From contig BCIJ01000006.1 of assembly GCA_001599935.1 (NCBI GenBank), positions 1-64,000 of the forward strand: DNA of 64,000 nt, read 5' to 3'. Below are positions 10,463 to 23,812 of the stretch, piece after piece. The position numbers and the translations under genes were made by a program. This DNA comes from Holtermannia corniformis. Lineage: Eukaryota > Basidiomycota > Tremellomycetes > Holtermanniales. Positions within the stretch are counted from its first letter, which is position 1; each line of letters opens with the position of its first letter. The notes beneath the pieces were generated by a model. That model was not told the origin of the DNA. It saw only the letters and a list, made by a program, of their open reading frames with translations, and made no database searches.

Positions 10463-11397
10463 ATGGTTTGTCCTCGACTGACGCTGCGTATTCTATCGAT
10501 GCGAATGACATGATCTGCCCTGCAGTCGTACTACTACGGGATGAACTATCCGGGCGGCATGGGCATGGGCATGGGCGGCTACGGGATGGGAGGGATGGGA
10601 ATGGGCGGTATGGGAGGGATGGGCGGCATGTAGGTTTGTCATGGGGTCGTGCGCCTGGCTCACAATGTAGGGGCTATGGCGGCTACGGCGGCGGTGGCTA
10701 TGGCATGGGCGCGTATGGTGTAGGTGATTCGGTCGGGAGCTAGTCGCTACTGACTCTGGCCAGATGCCACGATATGGCATGGGAGGCATGGGAGGCATGG
10801 GAGGCATGGGTATGGGAGGGTGAGGCCTGCACCGCAAGGGTGATGCCCCGCTGACTCGACAGAATGGGCTACGGTGGCTATGGTGGCTACGGGTGAGTGA
10901 CGTGGGCCGGGCGTAGCACTGCTGACACTTGACAGTATGGGCGGCATGGGCGGCATGGGGTGAGTTGCTGGCTTCATGAATGAACCGGACCAACACTACA
11001 GCATGATGGACCCATACGGCATGGGCATGGGAGGCTACGGCGGCTACGGTGTGAGCTTTGCCCATCTAGGCCAGCTCCACTGGCGCTAATCATCAGCAGA
11101 CGAAGAACCCTCCGGCCGCTGACTTTGTTGACGATTTCCCCGATTCTCATCGGTGCGTCCCGCCCTCGCTCTTTTGAATGCACTAACAGCGCACACAGCC
11201 TTGAACACGCTTACCGGATGGCCGCTCCAGATGGATACGGTGCCGGCGCAGCCATGATGCCAGGGATGATGGGCGGCATGATGGGTGGCATGCCTGGGAT
11301 GCAGAGCATGATGTACGGCCGGGGCGCAGGAGGCTACGGGGTGAGCGCGAGGATCAAAAAGTGGCTTGGAAGAGGCTGACGGCGGTAGACGCTTTAG
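10463..11397 (+). CDS. Gly/Met/Tyr-rich low-complexity protein built from micro-exons
   Basis: Splicing at phase-compatible GT-AG sites joins ten or so small exons into one frame. Exon 1 is the start codon alone (10463-10465), followed by an intron to 10525. The protein opens with SYYYGMNYPGG, runs through repeats of GMGG, GYGG and GGMG over six or seven exons, then a short non-repeat part (TKNPPAADFVDDFPDSHR, then LEHAYRM), then a second Met/Gly block (MMPGMMGGMMGGM). It ends GGYGTL at 11397. No signal peptide is seen. Gly/Tyr/Met-rich chains of this kind are known to phase-separate or to be structural, but function is not inferable. The exons look like repeated duplication of one GGMG/GYGG unit. 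Confidence 0.75.
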
Positions 11398-11602
11398 ACT
11401 GGGTGGTATGGGATGTGAAGTAGCGCGCTCTGGCTATGATTACGACTAGGATGAGATGGCCATGTATGAACATGGCGAGCTGTGACAGTCCATCGTACAG
11501 CATGAGCGCCACTTGGCAGGTGAATTCTTCGCGGACGAGGTTGCGTCCGCTCGACTTGTTTGTGCAGCTTGGGTCAAAGTGGTGGAAGCGTCCATCATCA
11601 CC

Positions 11603-12593
<991 letters not shown>

Positions 12594-12926
12594 CATAGCA
12601 TGCATTGTACCATATCATGAGCTTATGACCGCGTTGGTGACCCTACCTTTGTCGCCGGTTCAACTGCCACGGCCAGCTTTTCTCCGTCTTTTCCTGTTGG
12701 GTTTCGCTTGACCCTCTTTACGGCCCGTTTGTTCACCATCCGGTCCACTCGCCATCTCATCCTTTTCGTCGTCGCGCAGGCAGGATAGCACGCAGAACCA
12801 ACGACTGCATGCTCATAGACCAGTAGAACGTCTCAGGCGCGACGGCGTTGCTCGCTTCGGGAGGCTAGAAGGGGACGGTGGCGAATCGGGAGAGCGTCTT
12901 GCGTCACGCTCGGTGCTCGAGTCAGC

Positions 12927-15900
12927 ATGGTGGTATGTGCTCTGCTGCTGCTTGAGAGCTACCAGTGTGCTGATCATAGCGTCCAGTTGATCAATGAAAA
13001 GTATGCCTGTGCTGGCTTGATCACGGTCTCCCTGCTGACACGATCACTGCGTTCAGGAAGTACGCTTGGTGAGTGATCGCACGGTCCTTTGGGATCAGGC
13101 GTAGCTGATGGGCGACGCTAGTGCAACATGCATCAAGGGACATCGAGTATCCTCGTGCACCCACACAGAGTGAGTCGCCTCGCTCTCTCGTCGATAGCAT
13201 CTCACCGGATCAAGCCGGCCTCTGTTTGAAGTCAAAAAGAAAGGCAGGCCTCAGACGCAGTGTGTACATTGCAGGGAGCGCAGAAAGGGCGGTACGGCCC
13301 ATGTAAAGGTGTGTGTCGAGTGAGCGATGAAAGTACTGCTGACTCGGCAGTGTCAATGCGAGGCGACATGTGGGGGCAAGGCTTCACCAGGTGGGTGATA
13401 TGGTTCACTTCAAGGGTCAATGCTGAACGATCGCAATCGCAGCAGGCCCCGTCTCCCTTGCCCAAGCGACTGCTCTTGCCAACTCTCCAGCGGCAGCCAA
13501 CGCGGCTGAGACGGCTACATCCCAAGAGACGAGAAAGGGCGTGCCTGGGTCGCAGGCAACGTTTCCAAACGGTTTCAAGGATGTGCACGAGATGGCGGCC
13601 GCGGCGGATGCATTGACGGGCTTGACTGGCGATGTTGCTACCAGTCAGGAGAGGAAGAGTACGTTGGCGTATCGTGCGCAAGGGCGCTAACAATCGACAG
13701 TCTCCTCGTTGCTCAACCCCTGCGACTGCGCAACCACGGGCAAGTGCCGCTGCTGTGGACCACCCTCTCGCCGCGGACACCGCCCAGATGCCCAGCGCAG
13801 CCAGTCGTCCTCTTCAGAGGCTCCATCGCCAGCTGGTTCAGCCACTCCCAGCAACACGGATCAAATCCTCGCCGACATGCTCAAAACGAAAGCAACCACA
13901 TCGAGCGTCGCTTCGCCCACGACCAGCACCGGCAGCTGGGCTTCATCACCGCAGACGTACATGTCCCTTTCAAGCACGCATCACCCGGCACATACCAACC
14001 CTCACGTGCACAAGACCAAGCTATACAGTCCGTATACACCACCAGCGTCGAGAAAGCCGCATTCTGGCACAGACTCTGCACCTCGCTCGAGAGCCGCTTC
14101 AAGGGCTTCGCAACCGGCGATCCGACCGCTGGCCAACATTGACACCCTCCTCTCTGCAATCTTCACTAGCGACGGCCAAGCTGCTACCTCGATCTCTCGC
14201 GCCGCTCTAGGTCTACCGGGCGTCAACACCCTGCTACCCGCGGCTGAGACCCCGATCCCTCAAGAAGACGTCGAGATGCTGGTCGACTTTCCGACGCAAG
14301 AACCGGTCGACCTCGCGGCTTGTACGTGTGGAGACGACTGCGAGTGTCCTGGTTGTGCTGTGCATGCTACAGCCCCTAGGTCGGGTAGTCAGACGCCGAC
14401 AGCCTCAGCGGGTGGGTGCTGCGGTGAAGGCTGTACCAGGTGGGTCATGACGATCGGGTGCGCGAGCACGATTGACACTTGGCAGCAAATATGATTGCGC
14501 CAAGCATCTTTCCTTACCGCCTGGCATCACTTCGATTGAGCATCTCATCTCGCTCGCCGCTGCCAATGTCCCAGCGCCGCCAGATCGTAGCCGAGGCAAC
14601 GGTGTCCAGATTGAGCCTACCACTGTCAGCGTCCTGCCGAACGGTACACAGGGAGCCTTGGATGAAGACGCGGCAAGGTCGCTAGGCGTGGTGCAGCTCA
14701 AACCGCTCGAATGCTGCAACGGGTATGTTCTGGCATTCTCTTGCCAGTAATGCTGACGTCTTTAGCCGGTGTCAATGTCCTCCGGGCGATTGTACCTGTA
14801 TGAGCGATTGCTGCGGCTGCTGTGTCCGCTGCTTGTGTTCAACAGACGAAGCCACGCCTCCGGCTAGTACCACCCCTGCACCACCGGCTCCTGTGCCACT
14901 TCCCTCTGCCCCTTCTTGCTGCAGCACCAGTGCCGACAGCTCGGCCGAAGTGCAATTACTCTCGCCCATCCCGCAACGCGCTGTAGCGGCTCCAGTACAG
15001 ACGGAGAGTAGCGGTAGCTGCTGCAGCAAACCTGCGAACTGTCCACCAATCGCCAGACGATCCAGCTCGGGCTTGCGTATGACACACGGCGCGGGCAGTC
15101 GTCGCGCATCGACATCGACTCCACAGGGCTCGCTGCAGCGCTCAGCTTCGACCGGCAAGTCGACGAGCAAAGCCCTCGCTCTACACGTTCAGCCAAACCA
15201 TCCGAGGCTCATCTTGCCTAAACCACCGGCAAAGCTGGCAGCCCCTGGCGGGACTGCACCCACCTCGCGCAGCGTTTCGCCCGGTCGACCATCACGGGTC
15301 CCAAGCCCCAGCCCTTCGCTCACGTCCACGGCGAGCACACAGCAATCCGCGTCGGCATCGCTGCCGTCGAGCAACACGTCGCCTGGACGCCCCGAAGACG
15401 GGATTCGGATACCAGTCGAGAGTCCCAATGGAACGCAGCCAGCTGGCGACCAAGATATTGGGATCAGCGCCGAGCTACTGTCGGTTTTCGACGAGCTGGC
15501 ACGCGATCCCGCCTTTCAGCAGTTTGCCAACATCAGCCACCCGCTCGACCCTTCCGAACAGGCAACGTTCGAGGCCATGGCCAAGCAACCAGCTCTCAAC
15601 ATGCTCACGCCGTTTGATCCTGCAGCTGCAGCTGCGCATCACCAATATCCTCAGGCGCAATTAATGCCGCAGTACCCCATGTATCCTCAACAGCCGCCAA
15701 ATCCATACTATGGGATGCAGCCCCCGCCACAGGCCCCGCCGATCCAGACTCCTGTTATGAGTACCCATGCTCCGTATTATGATCCATCGATCAACTGGCA
15801 ACCACAAGCATGGCAACAACACCAGTATGCACCTCAACCCCCTCCACCTCAACCGTACAATGCTCCGCCTCAGTACCCGCCTGGACCCTCGAATCAGCGC

Positions 15901-16275
15901 GAACAGCTCATCGCACTCGTCGCGCAAATGGTCGCTAGCGGGCAGTTGCCCCCTTCAGTACTTTCCTTGAGCGGTGCCAACTCTAGCATCCCTGTAGATC
16001 TACAGCAAGTCTTGGCCGCGCTGGCGCAGCCGCCTTTGTCGCAAGCACCTTCAATACCTCTGCAACAGTCCTACATGCCCGTGCCGCCCATCAACCAAGG
16101 TCAGCCGCCTCCGCTGGACCCAGATACGGTCAACGCCTTGCTATACGATGCCATGGAGCACCCACCCAAGGATCGCACGGATCCAACGCTGTTCGAGCCG
16201 GGGGCCGACGACGCATTCGACTTTGATACTTTTTTGGCCAACTCTGGGTTTGTAAACGGCAGTGCCGGTCAGTGA
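12927..16275 (+). CDS. Copper-fist transcription factor (Cuf1/Mac1/Ace1 type)
   Basis: Exon 1 is only ATGGTG (12927-12932). Spliced exons then read MVLINEKKYACATCIKGHR followed by SSCTHTDRPL, the copper-fist DNA-binding domain with its CxxC...CxH zinc ligands and the minor-groove KGRP motif. Next come QCVHCRERRK and HVKCQCEATCGG. Further cysteine-rich copper-sensing blocks follow: CDCATTGKCRCC, CTCGDDCECPGC and a dense CxC array in the last exon near 14770-14840. The rest is Ser/Pro/Gln-rich. The last exon alone (14766-16275) encodes about 500 residues, for roughly 980 in total. Relatives sense copper and control copper uptake or detoxification genes. Having three Cys blocks resembles basidiomycete Cuf1, which combines both roles. 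Targets are unknown. Confidence 0.93.
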
Positions 16276-16996
16276 CCGTGCTTGATGTTGTATCTCATAG
16301 TTGTAGATGCTACACAGAGTGAACTCTGCCTTGTGCTGCAATCTCCGAGGCCGCGAGGCCACACCTAATGTCACAGCCAGCGACGGTTTCAGGATCCAAA
16401 GAGCCCTGCGTCGGCTCCAATGTGGCGCACGGGAATTGCGGGCCCGCTAGATTGTACAGAGCTTGGCGAGAGCAAGCAGCGGTGAGTCTGCTACGCCAAA
16501 GCCGGCCGACGATGAACACCGACATTGGTTTGCATCACAATCTGCTGCGGACGCTCAGCAACTTGATGTCACGACGCTCTCGGTGGCTCTGACGAGATGC
16601 AAAGCAACCGAGAAAATAAAAAGTCCCCGAACTCGGTCGTGCCTGGCAGATCCACACCATCCCGCTCCCGTCTCCCGCATTCCCGTCGAACTCGCGGGTT
16701 CGTCCCGCGACGGACACTGACCCTCAGAAATTTACGGATGCTGATCAGGAATGGGCGAGAGTGTCCGGGTCTGTGGCTCACTTGGGCCATGCTAACGGGA
16801 GTGACACTGACGGGAGTGAAAATGCTGGGCGCGAGAGCTCGGCGGTTGGGTATAAACCCAGCTGGCCGGGGCGCAAGAGGCTTCTCCCCATCAGCTGACT
16901 TCCTGTACCGTCTCCTCTCCTCCTCTCCTCTCCTCTCTCCTCTTCTCCTAGCATTGCGATCAAGCTCCAGTATCGCCTAGAGCCTCACTCGCCGCC
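16276..16996 (+). promoter_or_regulatory. PriA-like gene promoter: TATA box and CT-rich initiator tract
   Basis: A TATAAA box sits at 16851-16856. A strongly pyrimidine-rich run (CTCCT repeats) spans about 16911-16949, ending roughly 48 bp before the ATG at 16997. TATA plus CT-tract is the classic layout of highly expressed fungal genes. The distal half (16300-16700) has no supported gene. Confidence 0.65.
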
Positions 16997-19126
16997 ATGC
17001 GCTTCTCCGCCGTCCTTGCGGCCTCCATCTCCCTCCTATCCTCGGTCCTCGCGACCCCAGCGGCATACAACGCTAGCTCCATCGAGGCACTCGACAAGCG
17101 GACCTACGGTGTCCCCAGCGACTACACTCGCGAACAGTGTGCGACCGTCGCCGGCCGCTACTATGGCTACCAGTACAACTTTGGCTGCCTCTGCTACAGC
17201 GACGTTGACGACTTTTGCCGCAACAACAACATCAACAGCTACATCAAGAGTTTGATCAACCAATACGTGGGTTGTGCAGCCTGTTGACGGATCGTGCTGA
17301 CGATGAACAGATTTCATCATATGGCAAAACGTTTTCCTACCCTCCCAACAGTCAGCCGACCTGCGACGGTAACGGCGGGTACAACTGTGGTTCTCTCACC
17401 AAGCTGAGCTCTGGCCGCTGTGGATCGTCGTCATGCGACCCGTCCAAGTGCTCGTCCAACGGCGGTTGCTGCCCGCGCGGTCAAACCTACTACAACGGCT
17501 ACTGGTACGTGAACCCACACCCGCACAGGTAAGGCTGACCTGCGCAGTTGCGCTACCACTGGCTGCTCTCGTAACGGATACAAGTGTACGCCGGTGCTCG
17601 ACTGCCCGGATGACTACGAATCCAACGACATCTGCTGCAAGACCAAGGGCTGGATCGGCTACGACACCATCTGTTGCCCCAAGGGCCAAACAGAGAAGGA
17701 CGGCGTCTGCGTGTGTCCCACCGGTCAAAAATACGACCCCAAGGACTCGAACAGCTGTGTGACGACGTGCACCAACTCGGGTTGGAGCTACTGCAAGTCC
17801 AAGTGCTGCCCCTCGGGAGCCGACGAGGACAGCAAGGGCAACTGCTACTGTACCGACTCGCAGCAGAAGCTTTCGGATGACGGCAAGTCGTGTGTCGCAC
17901 GGTGCACGACCTCGGGTTGGACGTACTACAACACAAAGTGTTGCCCGGCCGGTTCGACCGAGAACTCGAGCAAGCAATGCGTCTGCACCGATTCGCAACA
18001 GAAGCTGTCCGACGACGGCAAGTCGTGCGTCGCGAAATGCTCAATCTCGGGTTGGACGTACTACAACACAAAGTGCTGCCCGGCTGGATCGACAGAGAAC
18101 TCGAGCGGGCAGTGCGTCTGCACCAACTCGCAGCAGAAGCTCTCGGACGACGGCAAGTCGTGCGTCGCAAAATGCACCACTTCAGGCTGGAACTGGTGCA
18201 AGTCCAAGTGCTGCCCTGACGGCGCCGATGAGGATGCCTCGGGCAACTGCGTGGTGAGTCTCCTCGGCTGCATGGATGTATTGTCGCTGAACATCCACAG
18301 TGCACCGACTCGCAAAAGAAGTTGTCGGATGACAAGAAGAGCTGCGTCGCTCGCTGCAACACGGGCGAGACTTGGGGCACGACCAAGTGCTGCAAGTCTT
18401 ACCTCGTTCAAAGCGGCAACGATTGCAAGTGCTCCACTGTTGGGTAAGTCGACCGCCCAGTCGTGTGATTACGCTGACACTCGCAGCTACATTGACAATG
18501 GCTCCAAGTGTGTCGCCAAGTGCAGTGATAACCAAAACTACAACACCGACACGGGCAACTGCGACCCCAAGTGCGACGAAGCCGCCGGTTACGTCTTTAC
18601 AACCTCCAAGTACAACTCGGTCGGGCGCTGCTGCAAGAAGGGTCAGACTGCTTGCCAAACCGTGTGCTGCCCCTCTGGTCAAGAGGAGGTCGTCACTGGC
18701 CAGTGCTGCACCATCGGTTCGACCTACTCGAACGGCCAGTGCCACGCTCCTACCGCCAAGCCAGCCCGTCGTGCCCTGTCCGGTCGTGCTCAACAGGCGG
18801 TAGTCGGGTCCATTGGCCTCGCCGGCAACAAGGGTGCTAAGCTCTGCCCTGTCGGTCTTGCCGCTTGCGTGAGTTTTGCGATTCTCGTTCAATCACAACA
18901 CTGACATCCCTAGCCCATTCCCGGCGCCGTGAACAACGAGTACGAGTGCCTCGATGCGCTCAACGACATCCAGTCGTGCGGGGGCTGTGCTTCAATGGGT
19001 ACAGGCCAAGACTGCACAACCATCCCCGGGGCCAAGTGGATGGGCTGCAGCGTGGGCAAGTGCGAGGTCTACTCTTGCAAGGCCGGTTACAAGCGCGTCA
19101 ACGGCAACTCGTGTGTCAAGATCTAG
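16997..19126 (+). CDS. PriA-like secreted cysteine-rich repeat protein
   Basis: The N-terminus MRFSAVLAASISLLSSVLA is a clear signal peptide. A Kex2-type LDKR site follows near residue 33. The mature chain is packed with CC and CPxG motifs. A ~45-residue module (SDDGKSCVAKC, WTYYNTKCCPAGS, CTDSQQKL) repeats about four times between 17750 and 18330. The C-terminal domain (LCPVGLAACPIPG, YECLD, SCGGC, CSVGKCEVYSCKAGY) is the signature of the PriA family, named for a Lentinula protein expressed in primordia. Five introns are placed. A strong TATA/CT-tract promoter lies upstream. It is likely an abundant extracellular or wall protein. Many disulphides are expected. Function is unproven. Confidence 0.9.
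17750..18330 (+). repeat. Intragenic tandem repeats, ~135 bp
   Basis: Four head-to-tail copies of a ~45-codon cysteine-rich module lie within the PriA-like gene. The two central copies are nearly identical at DNA level across phrases such as 'ttggacgtactacaacacaaagtg', which points to recent duplication or gene conversion. Copy number may differ between strains. Confidence 0.8.
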
Positions 19127-19315
19127 GCGAAGCATCCGCCACCCCTTTGTCGACTTTACTTCCATCGCATTCACGGACTTTTCCGACCCTATAGTTGTAA
19201 TATAATGTACGAGCCGGTGGGCAAACGAAAACTTCCCTTCGGCGGTAGAGCGCAGGGCCGCATTAGCAATATAGATGCATTTTTCACCTCATCTTGTTTA
19301 ATCGTACCAATGACC

Positions 19316-21314
19316 TTAGAAAGACCAGTCGGCCGTTGTGGCAATCGTCTGCTTTGCCAGAACGCGCGGACCTGCCTCACCCTGCTCAAGCCCATTCGCC
19401 GGTGCTCCAGGTGCGGCCGACCGCCACTGCCATAGCGGTGTGAAATCGTCTGCAATTCTTTCAAGTTGGTTGACGACGTGCTGACTCGTCAGTGGCACAA
19501 TCTCGAACCTGCTTGAACGCACCTTCCCTAGCACAGGCAAGAACTTGAAGCCATGGCCCGACCCTCCTGAAGCTACAAAGAGCGAGCGGCCGTAGCCGGG
19601 AACGTAGTCAATCACGTAGTCATTGTCAATGCTATCTGTGTACCAGCACATCTGGCGGATGTCAGCTTGCAAGACTGTCACATGGTCTAAATCACCCTCG
19701 TTCCGGTGAACCCAATCTCGGCCAATTCGGGGAAAGCCTCTTTGATGGCCTGCTTGAGGATGTTGATGGCATCCAGCGGCAGGTTGGTGAGAGGATCCGA
19801 ACTGTACTTGGTCCGCGGCACCGACAGGCGTCTGTGCATCATCAGCTCTTGTCGGCGCGGTTTCTTCTCGGTACTCACTGGCCCGTGGATGGGTGAGTCT
19901 CGTAATTGGTAAACTTGGTCAAGTGTCAGCGCCTGTTCGCTTGGCGCCATACTTGACTCACCTTGCGACCGCGGTAGCCAAACTTCAAGCGACCATCCTC
20001 GGTGCGTGGCTGATAGTTGCGTTAGTCCAACGACGGCACAGCCGGTGTCACGGACAAAACATACAAATCCGCCGAGTCTGGAGCCCGTCAGTGTGTGTCA
20101 ATGCGTCTCGTATACGCACTCGGTCCCATCCGCGAGTCCTTGGAAACTCCATGCAGGGTAATGATCCGACGAGAAGCGCTCCCAGAGGTCCGGACGGTCT
20201 TTCGGCAAGTCGATGTAGGCCACGGACCCGCCAGTGGTCTCGAGTAGACCGACCGCCTCGGGTACGACGGACGGGGTCCAGCCGCCGCCTGGTGTGTTAG
20301 CGATGGAACCGTAGACGCAAGCACCACTTACAAGCAACTACGACGACATCGGCGCGATGTTCTTGGCCATCTGCAGTGATGACACCCTCGACTCGCTTGT
20401 CACCGCCGCGTTCCGTCACGATCAAGCGCTCAAACTTGCCAGCTGTCGGGTCGAGAATGAAATTGATACCAGCTTGTTTGGCTAAGTGAAGCGCGTACGT
20501 GCAGGCCTGAAGTTGTCAGCAGAATCAGGGCAAGACAATTCGTTCACCTTGTCGGCACGGGTGAGGCCAGCTCCGGTCTCGATAAAGCCGTTTGTCACCC
20601 CACCACGAAGGCCAGCGAATTTATGCAGCTTCTCAACCCAGTTCTTGCCTGGGTTGACAGCGTCCAGCTGCTTAAGCCGTTCAAGCTCTTTTGGATCATT
20701 CTATCGGTGTCAGCTAAGTTGGAATAGGGTAAAGTCAACGAACAAGGACAAATTCCTCGTGACGGTTGCCATCCCGCGCCATTTCTTCGAGGCTCTCTCG
20801 ATGATACTGCGTCAACTCGGTTCCAGTCGCTAGCCGCATAAAGCCACAATTGGTGTACAGCGTGTCGGTCTGGCGGAGACCATCTGGTAGAGTACCTTCC
20901 GGAGCATTGTGCACAGCCGCCGTCCACTCTTCCCAGATGGGTCGAGCACTCAGGGCCAGATGCTGATACTGCTTGCGGTTGCCGCTACGGGCTGTCAACA
21001 CTCGCGGCTCCTGGCACAAGAGTACACATACTAGGTTGCGCGAAAGACCTTGTTGATGTCTGCTGACGCGCCGTCACACCTATCCAGGTAAGATTCAATG
21101 CGACTTCTCCGTACACACCCTTTCGCCGGGTCATAGTGATTCTGGTCGTAAGGCTGTCTGTCTAGCACCGTGACTCTCTCGTAGCCTACGAAGACCCTTA
21201 ACTTGCATGTTGAGTGCTTCTCGTGTACTCACCAGCGCGCTTGAGGTGCAGTGCGGTGCTCAAGCCAAAGACGCCAGCGCCTAAAATCAACACGGAGGAC
21301 TGTGCGGTCGTCAT
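19316..21314 (-). CDS. FAD-dependent amine oxidase, DAO family (fructosyl-amine / sarcosine oxidase-like)
   Basis: The start [20 protein letters not shown] carries the GxGxxG FAD-binding motif. After one intron come [12 protein letters not shown] and [16 protein letters not shown], a block seen in fungal sarcosine or fructosyl-amino-acid oxidase relatives. The C-terminus has [16 protein letters not shown] and [17 protein letters not shown], the usual flavin-contact region. The model needs about eight introns. Relatives oxidise N-substituted amino acids and release H2O2. There is no obvious peroxisomal SKL tail, since it ends ATTADWSF, so location is unclear. Substrate cannot be chosen from sequence. 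It is convergent with the PriA-like gene. Confidence 0.85.
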
Positions 21315-22133
21315 CGTCAGCTTCCTCCCTCGATGGCAGCTGTGAGTGAGGGGCAAGGACGCAAGGTTTTATCAGCAAGCTATATCTGTCTCGAGTTCGC
21401 TCGTGTCCGACCGGGGATGCACGCAATCGTCTATCGGGTCGACAGCACGGTCGGTGGAGGTCTCGTCCGGTTCGGCTTTGTCCGTCTCGGTCGTGGACCA
21501 TGCTATCAGTTGATGCAGGGTGTCGTCTCGCCTGCGCTGCCGGACCCCTCTCGCAGGTCAATACGCTATCCACACTGACAAGAACGATGGGTCAGCAGGA
21601 GCTTCTCGGCTTGCAGTTGGGGTGCACTTCAAAGTTGAGTTACGCCGACGCTGACGGGAAAGCAGCCCAGATTGACTATCCACATGAGCTGCATGTAGCA
21701 GCTTAGCGGCGAACCGACATTTGGTCGACCGATATGACACACGCCGATTAGCTCGGCTGGCGTCGTGTAGAGGGTGTCCCACCCACGCCGGCAGCCACGT
21801 GATGCATGACGCAGGAGCCATAAAGTACAACTCGTAGGCGACTGAAACGGAGCGCAGACAAAGAGGAGGAAGAAGGGGAGGATGGCGGGTGAGCCTTGAG
21901 CTTGCAGCCGCCCTCGATGATGGCGAAAGACGGTTGAGCCATTCTCGAAAGCGTCCCTTTGGCGATTTTGGCGAAACTGCGCGAAATGCCAAAAGACGGC
22001 TGCGGCTAGCAAGCTCCTAGCGCCTCGCTAACACGTGCTCTCACCGTCCATCACTTTTGTATGCATCAATCCTTTTCGGAACAAACCAATTTCGTGCTCT
22101 GCATTCAGATGGTATTTACAAGCGCACCGTACC
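21315..22133. other. Gene-free 0.8-kb intergenic region
   Basis: Open frames occur on both strands (for example a reverse frame at 21558-21992) but lack splice context, family resemblance or plausible composition. It includes the 5' region of the amine oxidase gene. Nothing else is supported. Confidence 0.4.
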
Positions 22134-23538
22134 TCATGCACGCTTCAGAAGAGCCTGTATCCGCTGCGAGCCCCTCACCGCATCCTCCATACCAGGCTTT
22201 CTTGCGAACAGCTTTGATCGCGTCTCAACTCGGCCCACTACTGGTGACGTTGCCCCCTTGCGCTTCCTGTCACTTGGGATGGGCTTGACATCGCGTGGAG
22301 TGGACGGAGCACCTGTGGCCGCCGCGCTGGATGACTTTGCACGCGTGTTAGACGATACGGTAGCTTTGTTCGCGGTAGCTTCATTGACAGGCTGGAATTT
22401 GTCAGTCACGCATCGCTGGCATGCTGAATACGAACCTCGCAGCTGATCTGCGGCATCAAGAAATGGCTTGGTAGAGCAGTCTTGGTGAGCGCCACAGTCG
22501 AAGCCAACTATGTACAATGGCGTCAGCGCGCAGACTGTGCAGTGGGACTGTCACTCACGAACTGCGCAGCGTCCAATATCGCCGGCAAGAAGCATGTGAT
22601 CCGCTTCTCATCACCGTAGGCTAGCCGATGGACGAGTGGCTTCTGCCCCTGACGCCGTTGTGCCAGGTATAGAGCCACGCCTGTTGGCGAGGAAAGTGAT
22701 GACATGGCGTAGTCACATCTGTTGAGTCAGTTCATTACCTGAGATAGAATCACAAACGCACTGAGGGTTGTTCATGAGGAGCATAAAGGACAACATAACA
22801 GCGACCGGCTCATCATGAACGCTGTGCCGCTCCCTGAAAGGAGAATAACCCAGCATGCCAAAGTCGCGGGGGCTCGGGGGAACGTTAAACAAACCAACCA
22901 TTTGCGGCGGCGGCGAGCCGTCTTCAATTGCGGTCGGAAAGTCTGTTTGGATCGCCAAGGACGCGAAGCAGCTATTCTTGTAGAAAAGATCATCTTTGCG
23001 AACAAGGGGTGTGGCTTGATATTATCAGCTGGGGCAGAATGCTCGCAATTGTACGCACGCGGTGCAATCGAAATGCGGGCATGAGCCTTGCCTTCAATAT
23101 CCTCTAGCACATACTGTCCCATTGGGGAGTTTGGCGGCTCTAAAGTGGTGCCCAGGATGCCATCCCAAACAATGGACCCGGCAGCGTCAGCCGATTGAGA
23201 GCCTAGCAAGTGTTCAGTATATGCGACAATGGCATTCACAAGCGGCTGCAATACGATAAAGGCGTGCCTCTCGGTTGACAGCCCGCCCTAAGGTCACTTG
23301 AGATAGGGCTACCGCGATATAATATGCCTACACTCACGTAATAGTGTCGAACATGTGATTCCGAACTTGGGGGCCAGAGGACCGACATGCCTTGGATGTG
23401 ATCTTTCAGGATCTCGTAACACATCTCGGGCGAAGTGGAGCGTGAAGAGATCGACGTCGTTGGCGATCGCGACATATCGACATACTTGACGACGTCGCTG
23501 AACACAAACTGCGAGATGAAGTTTGCGCGTTCAATCAT
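22134..23538 (-). CDS. Hypothetical multi-exon protein
   Basis: Six introns with CTGA-type branch sites join a continuous frame. It starts MIERANFISQFVFSDVV, passes through YEILKDHIQGMSVLWPP, GGLSTERHAFIVLQPLVNAI, LVRKDDLFYKN, PPQMVGLFNVPPSPRD, LYLAQRRQGQKPLVHRLAYG and FLPAILDAAQF. It ends in a basic tail with KRKGAT and ALLKRA. Total length is about 430 residues. Exon joins keep the frame cleanly, so the gene is probably real. The family is not recognised. The start Met was chosen because upstream sequence in that frame looks untranslated. It lies in tandem behind the SUN-domain gene, 275 bp downstream of its stop. Confidence 0.6.
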
Positions 23539-23812
23539 TGTGACTGTCGTGGACGGAGTGCGGTGGATGAGGTGGGCCTGAGCGCTCAGTCTCAAAGGTG
23601 GGTGACTAATCCATGTTTCGACTTGCACCGCAACGCCTCTGTGTTGTCCGCATTTCAAGTTGTGATATATCGTTTATGTATAGCATAGAGGCCTTGTGCC
23701 ACTGCCGCAGCTCGTGCGGAATGTATGCGACAGTCATTCATGAGCAGTCCGCGGCTGCGCAGACCACCAGGGTCATCCTCATCCCCTCCCTCTTCTAGTC
23801 TACAAACAAGGC

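Noticed and set aside
10493..11065. Reverse frame rich in His and Pro (190 codons)
   Set aside because: Antisense of the Gly/Met/Tyr repeats; complement of GGCATG repeats gives His/Pro by composition alone.
21558..21992. Reverse 144-codon frame
   Set aside because: No neighbours, splice logic, domain or bias to support it; Ser/Arg-rich composition is typical of chance frames here.
22772..23251. Reverse frame continuing RIAASRPWRSKQTF past 23040
   Set aside because: This is read-through of an intron; the adjacent frame (LAIQTDFPTAIEDG) continues the protein after splicing.
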